A stretch of DNA of 64,000 bases from Microlunatus parietis (GTDB lineage: Bacteria > Actinomycetota > Actinomycetes > Propionibacteriales > Propionibacteriaceae). Below, piece after piece: positions 43,118 through 50,000 of this stretch (the stretch's first letter is position 1; the number at the start of each line of letters is the position of its first letter). Under the pieces are notes generated by a model. The model did not search any database, was not told the DNA's origin, and saw nothing but the letters and a program-made list of their open reading frames with translations. A program made the position numbers and the translations under genes. The stretch lies in contig NZ_JACCBU010000001.1 in NCBI RefSeq assembly GCF_013407955.1, forward strand, positions 3,472,001 through 3,536,000, given 5' to 3'.

Positions 43118-45019
43118 TTACAGCATCCTTGGTCCATGACCGCGACCCGCGACCACGAGCACCACTGGCAGACCGCCTCCGAACACACCACCAGCCAGGG
43201 CCGCCTTGCCTACCAGTCCTGCCCCTGCGGCCGCTGGCGCATCCTCCGCCTGCACACCCTCAGCACGGTGGTGGGCGGGGGCCGTTGACCGCGGGTTTCG
43301 CGTTGGCCCGACCCGCCCACGATGCCGTACCATCGAGCGTCGAGCAGCTTCGGCCGCTCCCGGGGCCATGGCGCAATTGGTAGCGCACCTGCTTTGCAAG
43401 CAGGGGGTTAGGGGTTCGAGTCCCCTTGGCTCCACAATTTCAGACGTACTAGAACACCTGACATCGGTTGATGCGGATGCGAGGGCGGCGAAGGGTTCGG
43501 CGAGTCGGATGGTCGCCTGTTCGTCTTCGCTGATCTCGATGCCGTTGGTGAGGGCTTGGTTCGCCAGCCGTTTGCCTTGGTTGTTGGTTCGGGCGTAGAG
43601 GGTCGCGCAGTCGACCAGCAGGCTCAGCGCGGTGTTGAGTTGTTTGCGTGATCCCTCGTGGCGGTCGTGCTCGCTGGCGAGCTTTCGGTCGATGTCGGCT
43701 AGGCCGGTGCGGATGCGGTCTTGGTGGCGTTTGAGGGTGTCGAGGTCGATCGCGTCGGCGAAGTGCGCGGCGAGGAGCTTGTCGCTCTCGTTCTGGAGTC
43801 GTCTGCGGTTCTCGTTCAGTTCTGCGAGTTCTTGGGAGCGGGAGGCGAGGCGTTCGTCGAACGCGGCCTCGACTTGCGTGGCGAGCGCGGTGTACTCGGC
43901 CTCGGTGATGGCGATCTGCTGGTAGCAGTCGGCGACGAGCTGCTCGGCGATTCCGACTGGCAGGGCACGGCGGGTGCAGTTCTTCCGTTTGGAGGCGCGG
44001 CCGGAGCAGACGTAGTAGGCGTAGCGGACGCGTTGCTTGTTGGCGGGGTAGTCCAGTTGCAGCCGTGATCCGCACTCGCCGCAGAACAGCGAGCCTTTCA
44101 GGTAGTGGTCGTGCGAGCGGCGTCGTTCGGAGGCGATCTTGCGGGAGTTCAGGAGTGTTTGAACTTGCTGCCAGGTCTCGATGTCGAGCAGCGGTTCGTG
44201 GGCGCCGGGCTGCTCGGCTCCTTTGTAGCGGACGACGCCGATGTAGTATGGGTTGCGCAGCAGTTTGAAGAACCCGGAGCGCCCGACCGGGCCGGAGGGG
44301 CGTTTCGGTGTGGGCACGGTGGTCAGCCCGCGCGCGGTCACCTCGGCGAGCAGGTCCACGACCGTGCGTTCCCCGGTTGCGTACTGCTCGAACACCCACC
44401 GCACCAGCGGCGCCCGCTGCGGGTCGACTTCGACGGTGCGGTACTCGCGGCCTTGCTCGTCACGCTTGCGCACGTTGAGGTAGCCGATGGGTGCGCGCAT
44501 GGGCGTGCCACCGGTCTCGAACTTCTGCGTGAGTCCTTTGGTGACCTCGGTGGCGAGGTTCTTGGAGTAGAACTCTGCGATGGAGGACATGATCCCGTGC
44601 AGCAGCATCCCCGAGGGGGTCTCGTCGATGTTCTCGGTCGCTGACACCAATGTCACCCCGGCTTGGACGAGGCGGCGGTGGATCTCCACGTCGTCGAGAC
44701 GGTTGCGGGCGAGACGATCGACCTTGTGCACGATGCAGTAGGTGACCTGATGGGTCGCGATGTACTCCAGCATCCGCTGCAGGTCCGGCCGGTCGGCGGA
44801 GCGTGCGGACTCGCCGGCGTCGACGAACTCAGCAACGATGCGCGCCCCGAGCGATTCGGCCTTGCGCGCGTTCGTCTCTCGCTGGGCGGGGATCGAGAAC
44901 CCTTCGTCGCGTCCGCCCTTGGACGCCTGCTCCTTGGTCGAGACCCGCTGATACGTCACCGCCGTCAGCAACGGCAAGGTCTCAGCCACAGGCGTCGGCG
45001 CTATGGGTGTCATCGTCAT
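43118..45019 (-). CDS. Large serine recombinase (integrase) with frame extending through tRNA-Ala
   Basis: The frame gives 633 residues from ATG 45019 (AAGGA upstream). It has an N-terminal resolvase domain with nucleophile Ser27 (TYQRVSTKEQA) and DRLARNRL near 105, then a recombinase domain (RAPIGYLNVRK... LLRNPYYIGVVRYKG). A zinc ribbon (FCGECGSRL...YYVCSG...NCTRR) and a coiled coil (~405-460) complete it. Residues after ~528 are antisense to the tRNA (PRGLEPLTPCLQSRCATN) and then to chromosomal DNA, so the element's own protein probably ends differently before integration. It catalyses integration and excision of the element. Confidence 0.88.
   Translation of the reverse strand: MTMTPIAPTPVAETLPLLTAVTYQRVSTKEQASKGGRDEGFSIPAQRETNARKAESLGARIVAEFVDAGESARSADRPDLQRMLEYIATHQVTYCIVHKVDRLARNRLDDVEIHRRLVQAGVTLVSATENIDETPSGMLLHGIMSSIAEFYSKNLATEVTKGLTQKFETGGTPMRAPIGYLNVRKRDEQGREYRTVEVDPQRAPLVRWVFEQYATGERTVVDLLAEVTARGLTTVPTPKRPSGPVGRSGFFKLLRNPYYIGVVRYKGAEQPGAHEPLLDIETWQQVQTLLNSRKIASERRRSHDHYLKGSLFCGECGSRLQLDYPANKQRVRYAYYVCSGRASKRKNCTRRALPVGIAEQLVADCYQQIAITEAEYTALATQVEAAFDERLASRSQELAELNENRRRLQNESDKLLAAHFADAIDLDTLKRHQDRIRTGLADIDRKLASEHDRHEGSRKQLNTALSLLVDCATLYARTNNQGKRLANQALTNGIEISEDEQATIRLAEPFAALASASTDVRCSSTSEIVEPRGLEPLTPCLQSRCATNCAMAPGAAEAARRSMVRHRGRVGPTRNPRSTAPAHHRAEGVQAEDAPAAAGAGLVGKAALAGGVFGGGLPVVLVVAGRGHGPRML
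43136..43288 (+). CDS. Small conserved CxC protein
   Basis: The 50-residue protein starts MTATRDHEHHWQTASEHTT and contains SCPCGRWRIL, a pattern I associate with a small actinobacterial family of unknown function. It is divergent from the CGNR regulator with a 25-bp gap. The antisense strand is the end of the recombinase frame. Confidence is limited by the short length and lack of a clear ribosome site. Confidence 0.5.
   Translation: MTATRDHEHHWQTASEHTTSQGRLAYQSCPCGRWRILRLHTLSTVVGGGR
43362..43434 (+). tRNA. tRNA-Ala (anticodon TGC)
   Basis: The 73-nt cloverleaf has acceptor GGGGCCA/TGGCTCC with discriminator A, D-stem GCGC, anticodon stem CCTGC/GCAGG around TTTGCAA (anticodon TGC), and T-arm AGGGGTTCGAGTCCCCT. 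CCA is not encoded (CCAC follows). The integrated element begins immediately downstream, so its 3' end is probably the attachment site and has been restored by integration. Confidence 0.95.
43390..43440. other. Putative attachment junction (attL) at the 3' half of tRNA-Ala
   Basis: The recombinase gene ends here and its frame crosses the tRNA into chromosomal DNA. By analogy with other tRNA-targeting elements, the crossover core should lie in the 3' half of the tRNA. The matching right copy is not in the window, so the exact core is inferred. Confidence 0.5.
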
Positions 45020-45236
45020 CTGTTCCTTGCTCGCCCGCCAACGACGCGGCGGGCGCTGAATCTTCGTCGTTTCGCTGGGTGCTGATGCGACGCTGGCGCT
45101 CATCGAGTTCTTGGGCATGGAGTTCGTCCGCGACGTGCAGCACGAGCGCGACCAGACGTTTCCGGTCAGGTGCCGAGCGCACCCGAGGCTCGGCCGAGAT
45201 GCGTCGGCCCGTGCTCGTGGTGCGGTAGTGCTTCAT
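44982..45236 (-). CDS. Small charged element protein upstream of integrase
   Basis: The 84-residue protein starts MKHYRTTSTGRRISAEPRVR and has a helical middle (KRLVALVLHVADELHAQ) and an acidic tail. It overlaps the membrane gene upstream (about 70 bp) and the recombinase start (38 bp), indicating a compact co-translated unit. It might be an excisionase or recombination-directionality-like factor, but no family is recognised, so this is only positional inference. Confidence 0.5.
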   Translation of the reverse strand: MKHYRTTSTGRRISAEPRVRSAPDRKRLVALVLHVADELHAQELDERQRRISTQRNDEDSAPAASLAGEQGTDDDDTHSADACG

Positions 45237-45630
45237 GCCCGGTAGGTGCACGCCGGGTCTGATCGTGCCGGTCTACGAGCTGGAGGGCCCCGGCTGCGTC
45301 GTCCGATTGCTTCTGACGCCGCCGCTCACGGCCCTCCCTGTGCCGGGCCTTGAGGAGCAGGATCACGCTGATCGGTCCCATGAGGATGAACTTGAGGCCG
45401 GACCAGCAGGTTACGAGGACGATGAGGTGGAGCCAGCCGGGTCCGCCCGCGTCGATGACAGTGGTGCACCAGTAGGCGATGGCGAAGTACGGGACAGCGA
45501 TGAGCATCGCCGGGATGCCCCACTTGAGGCCGTCCCGGCAGCGGATGCGGTCGAGCAGTATGTTGCTCGGCATGTAGGCACGAAGGTAAGCGGCGGCGTG
45601 GCCGCTGGCGGCCCAGATCAGTCGGAGCAT
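45166..45630 (-). CDS. Small conserved ICE membrane protein
   Basis: The 154-residue protein begins MLRLIWAASGHAAAYLRAYMPSNILLD. It has two transmembrane helices (WGIPAMLIAVPYFAIAYWC and LHLIVLVTCWSGLKFILMG) and a charged cytoplasmic tail. I recall this N-terminus as widespread next to actinobacterial conjugation modules, sometimes mislabelled as a permease. Too short to be a transporter. ATG 45630 is preferred over an upstream in-frame start. Function unknown, perhaps in exclusion or transfer. Confidence 0.65.
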   Translation of the reverse strand: MLRLIWAASGHAAAYLRAYMPSNILLDRIRCRDGLKWGIPAMLIAVPYFAIAYWCTTVIDAGGPGWLHLIVLVTCWSGLKFILMGPISVILLLKARHREGRERRRQKQSDDAAGALQLVDRHDQTRRAPTGHEALPHHEHGPTHLGRASGALGT

Positions 45631-45910
45631 GGTCAAGTCCTCCCTTGGCGGCGACGCCAATGCGGGATGGACTTGCCCGGGCGGATTCCCGAGTCCGTCG
45701 TGCCACCGGGCCGGAGGCTGGTGGCCTAGCTGATTCTCTGTCGCCTGTTGCCAGTCTATGCTCCGGCACCGACATCGGGAAGGGAACGGCGCGGCGCGCC
45801 GGACAGGCCGTCCCGCGCGTCGCGTGTGCTGGGCGGCTGACCTGGGCGCACACCGATGGGGCCGAGACCGTTGTTGAGGTTTCGGCCCTGGTGCGGAATC
45901 CGGGCCAGGT
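45631..45910. other. 280-bp intergenic region in the element
   Basis: This gap lies between the DUF4913 stop and the small membrane gene start, both on the minus strand. Frames on the plus strand look like shadows. It likely holds the promoter for the membrane/small/recombinase genes, but I see no strong boxes. Confidence 0.35.
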
Positions 45911-46513
45911 TCAGGTGACTTCGCCGGTGTCGGGGTCGACGCCGAGGGTGGCGAGGAACTCTTCCTCAGCCTGTCGGCGGCGTTCGACGTCGGCCATGAC
46001 GAAGGCTACGAAGTCCTCGTCTCGGTTGACGATTTCGACGTCTTCGATGGGCTCGGCCGGGTCTTCTCCGGGCCAGATCGTCTGTCGGGTGGGGCGGTCC
46101 CGGTCCAGCCTTGTACCGCTGGCCGCTACCCAGTCCCGCAGCCGCTGTCTCGCGTCGGCGAAGTCCCGGTGCCAGCCGATAGGGGCGCTGCCGGACTGCT
46201 GGGGGTCGTAGGCGCACTGCCAGTGCGTGTAGAGCGCGGACAGTTCCCAGACCAGTTCCCAGTGCCGGTGCCACATCGGCGGGACCACGCTGGCAGGCAG
46301 GCCGTAGGTCACCCGGAGCCAGTCGATCCACCGGTTCAGCTCCAACCAGGTGTGCTCGGCCTCGTCGGCGCGGAGCAGGTTCCAGTTGATGGGGCCGGGT
46401 GGCTCGTCGAGCATCGGCTCGATCTCGCCGCGTTCGTCGGTCTGGTTCGCCGGATCGAGGTCAGGGTCCGGGTCCGGCCCACCGTCGGGGCCGAGTGTGT
46501 CGTGGGTGTTCAT
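45911..46513 (-). CDS. DUF4913 protein
   Basis: The 200-residue protein has an acidic Asp/Pro-rich N-terminus and the aromatic core LNRWIDWLRVTYGLP... MWHRHWELVWELSALYTHW, typical of DUF4913 proteins carried by actinobacterial integrative elements. It lies 14 bp after the SSB gene. Conserved His/Trp residues (HRHWELVWELSALYTHW) suggest a structured domain, but the role is unknown. Confidence 0.72.
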   Translation of the reverse strand: MNTHDTLGPDGGPDPDPDLDPANQTDERGEIEPMLDEPPGPINWNLLRADEAEHTWLELNRWIDWLRVTYGLPASVVPPMWHRHWELVWELSALYTHWQCAYDPQQSGSAPIGWHRDFADARQRLRDWVAASGTRLDRDRPTRQTIWPGEDPAEPIEDVEIVNRDEDFVAFVMADVERRRQAEEEFLATLGVDPDTGEVT

Positions 46514-46527
46514 GACGATGCGGCCTC

Positions 46528-46983
46528 TCAGCGGGCCAGGGCCGCGGACTCGTGGGCTGGTGCGGTCTGTTCGGGCCGTTCGAACGACTTGCTGCGGTCC
46601 AGGCCGAGGGCATCGTGTTCGACCCCGGTCGCCTTGCCCCGGTTGATGGTGTAGTCGGTCGTGGTCGGGTTGTGGCTGATCGTTGTCGCCCGGAACTCCT
46701 CACGTTCGGCGTTCTCGGCGTCGGTGAACTTGCGGAACTCGCCGGTGGCGATGAAGTCGTCGTGCTTGGCGAACTTCCCGTACGCGACCTCGGCGAGGTC
46801 GTAGCGGACCACGAGGTCGTGGAACGTCTGGCCCTGTTTGGTGAAGTTGCCGTCGTCCTCGCGTTGCCAGTGGTTGACGCGGACCCGCGCGTAGAACCGC
46901 GCGACCCCGGTCTTCTCGCTGTAGGTCAGTCGCGGGTCGCCGACGATGCGGCCGACCATCACCTTGTCGTTCTTGATGCCCAT
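46528..46983 (-). CDS. ssb: Single-stranded DNA-binding protein
   Basis: The 151-residue protein has an OB-fold N-terminus: VMVGRIVGDPRLTYSEKTGVARFYARVRVNHWQ, FHDLVVRYDLAEV and FIATGEFRKF. The C-terminus is short and ends in SAALAR, lacking the acidic DDIPF-type tip that recruits partners in chromosomal SSB, which is common in element-borne versions. Strong ribosome site (AGGAGGATG). It probably coats transferred single-stranded DNA. Confidence 0.82.
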   Translation of the reverse strand: MGIKNDKVMVGRIVGDPRLTYSEKTGVARFYARVRVNHWQREDDGNFTKQGQTFHDLVVRYDLAEVAYGKFAKHDDFIATGEFRKFTDAENAEREEFRATTISHNPTTTDYTINRGKATGVEHDALGLDRSKSFERPEQTAPAHESAALAR

Positions 46984-47046
46984 CTCGCATCCTCCTGTCC
47001 TCGCGGCCTCGATCGTTCGGGGCCAGCTGTGACAGACAGGTGCGCT

Positions 47047-50000
47047 TCACAGACCCCGAGTGAACGAGTCCCGCTTGACAGGCTCGACAGGCGACAGCCC
47101 AGGTGCCGCAGGGGTACGTCGTGGGTCTGGCCGGACGCCGAGGGCGGGCCGGTGGGCTCTGACCGCCTCGACGGTGAGCGCCTCGCCGGGCTGCGGCGAC
47201 GTGGGCTCGGCCGCTGACGGCTGGTCGATGTCTTCGTGCATCGCGGCCAGCTGGGTTTCGACGCGGGCGAAGTCTTCTTCTGCCTGGGCGAGCGTGGCGA
47301 CGTGCCGGAAGGGTTGCCCGATCCGCTGCTCGGCATCCGCGATCGCCTGTTCGGCGGCGGCGAGGTCGTCGCGGGCGTGGTCGAGCAGGGACGGGATGCC
47401 GGAGGCGCGGTTCTCGATGCGTTGGATCACCCCGATGCCGCTGTCGAGGAAGGTGTCGCGGGCGATGACGGTGCCGCTGCGGGGCACACCGGCGAGGCTG
47501 ATCTCGACGAAGGGGTCGCCGCCGGTCGCGGGCCGGGTGGTGAGGGTGATGTCGAAGCCGCTGATCCGGCCGATGGTGCCGTAGTCGCGCGTGGCGTAGC
47601 GGGAGGTCCATTTCAGGTCCGAGGCGTGCGCCCACTGGGCGAGGGCGTGGGCGGCGTCGGCGCGGGAGGTGTAGGTGCGGTCGGCCAGCTCGATGCGGAA
47701 CCGGTCGCCGCTGGTGTCGGTGACCTTGGGGAGCGCGGCTTCCAGCGCGGCGACGTCATCACTGGCGCGGCGGGTGGCATCCCGGGCGCGGTCGCGGGTG
47801 TGAATCAGCATGGACTCGTTGCGGTGGTAGGCCCTCTCCAGCCGCCGCAACCGGGTGACCTCGTTCTGGATGGTGGAGTGCTCCAGCAGCAGCGGGTTGC
47901 CCGAGCTGATGGCCTTCGCCTCGGCCGCCGACAGCGCGGAGGAGTCGATTTCCTCGATCTCGCGAGTGTCGAGCCGCCCCCGCATGAGCTGGGCGATGAA
48001 GGTCGCCTTCCGCTCGACGCCTTGCCACATGTAGGAGTCGAAGGACCGTTCGGTGACGAACCGGACGATCGCGACCTCCACGTTCTGATTGCCCTGCCGC
48101 AGGATGCGGCCCTCACGCTGAGCGATGTCGGAGGGGCGCCACGGACAGTCCAGGTGATATAGCGCGACGGCCCTGTTCTGGACGTTGGTGCCGACGCCCA
48201 TCTTCTCCGTGGAGCCCATCAGCACGGCGATGTGACCATTGCGGGCGGCGGCGAACAGCCTGGCTTTGTCGGCATCGGTCTTGGCCTCGTGCATGTACCG
48301 GATCGCCTCAGACGGCATGCCGCGTTCGACCAGTTGCAGGTGGAGTTCGTCGTAGGCATTCCACCGGTCCTGGGCCGGGGTGCCGATGTCGGAGAACACC
48401 AGCTGCAACGCACCTCGCACCGGCGAGGGCTGCCCGGTGATGGTGTCGAGGTACTCGTTGTCGCGTGTCTGCTGCCAGACCCGGTAGATTGTGTCCGCGG
48501 CCACGTCCACCTTGGTCGGCCCGGACGGCCGGTTCGGGACGACCATGCGAATGTCGAGGGCGGCCTTGCGGCCGTCGGTGGAGATCACCAGCATGTTGTC
48601 CTCGTTCGGGGACACGCTCTTGGATGCGACCTTGTCGGCCCGTTCGCCCAGGTGCTCGATGAACCGCTCCAGCTCGACGGTCGGCTGCACCGCCACCGTC
48701 GCCGGGGCACGCTTTCCGTCGTCGCGTTTGGCGAGGTCAGGTGTCGGCAGGTCGAGGTCGTCGGCGGTCTTCACGTCGGCGAAGATCGACCACATCTTCA
48801 ACATCTCCGGCACGTTGGAGAACTTCGCGAACCGCGTCTTCATGCGGAACGTGTTGTTCCCGGTGGGGGCCATCTCCATCTGCGTGACCGTCTGGCCGAA
48901 CGTGGCCGCCCACGCATCGAACGACCCGATTCCTGCCCGTTCCAATAGGTCCGGGCGCAGATACCGCTGCATTACGAACGCCTCGGTCACCGAGTTGGAG
49001 ATCGGCGTCGCGGTCGCCGCGGTGACCACCCGCTCCCGGCCCTGGCCGCGAAGGTACTCGAGCTTCATGTGCAGGTCGCTGGCCCTACCGGAGCCCTCGA
49101 TCGAGGCGTCGCGGATGTTGGATTCGGTCGCCAGGTTCTTGTACATGTGCGCTTCGTCGATGATGAGGTAGTCGATCCCGGTGTCTTCGAAGCACACCCC
49201 TGCGTCCCGGTCGGCGTCGACGCGGGCCTTGACTTTGTTCTCCAACTGGAGCAGCTTGCGTTGGATGCGCTTGACGCTCATCCGGTCCTCGCCCTGAGCG
49301 TCTTCGAGCACGGTCCGGACCTGCTCGACCTGGCCTTCGATGTATGCCTGCTGGGTCTCGGCACGCAGCGGGATCTTCGCGAACGCTCCTTGGGTGAGGA
49401 TCACCGCGTCCCACTCGTTCGCCGACGCGCGCGCGACAAACAACCGGCGTTTGTCGGCGGTGAGGTCCTGACTGGACGCGGCCAGAATCCGCGCCCGCGG
49501 ATAGATCTGCAACCACTCCCGGCCGACCTGTTCCAGCATGTGATTCGGCACGACCACGACCGGCTTGGATACCAGGCCCATGCGGCGCATCTCCATCGCG
49601 CCAATGACCATCTCGGCCGTCTTCCCGGCGCCCACCTCGTGAAATAGACCGGCCGCGGGTTCGGCGATCATCCGCGCGACCGCCGCCCTCTGGTGCGGAC
49701 GTGGGGTGAAGGTCGCCGCCATGCCCGGCAGGCTCAGGTACTCTCCGGCGTCGGTGTAGTCGCGCAGCACGATGGAGTTGAACCGGTGGTTGTACTCATC
49801 CACCAGCGCCTTGGCCCGTTCGGGGTCTTCCCACACCCACTCGCCGAATCGTTCCTGAACAGCGTCGGCCTTTTCCTGTGCCGCCGCGGTCTCGACGGGG
49901 TTGAGCACCTGGCGCTTCTTCCCGTCGATGCCTTCGATCTCGTCGTAGACCAGCAGCGTTCGCTGTTCCATCACGGCCTGGGCGATGTCGGGTGCGGGGC

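Noticed and set aside
45645..46211. Plus-strand frame of 188 codons in the element
   Set aside because: It overlaps DUF4913 antisense, lacks a ribosome site and has Ser/Arg-rich shadow composition.
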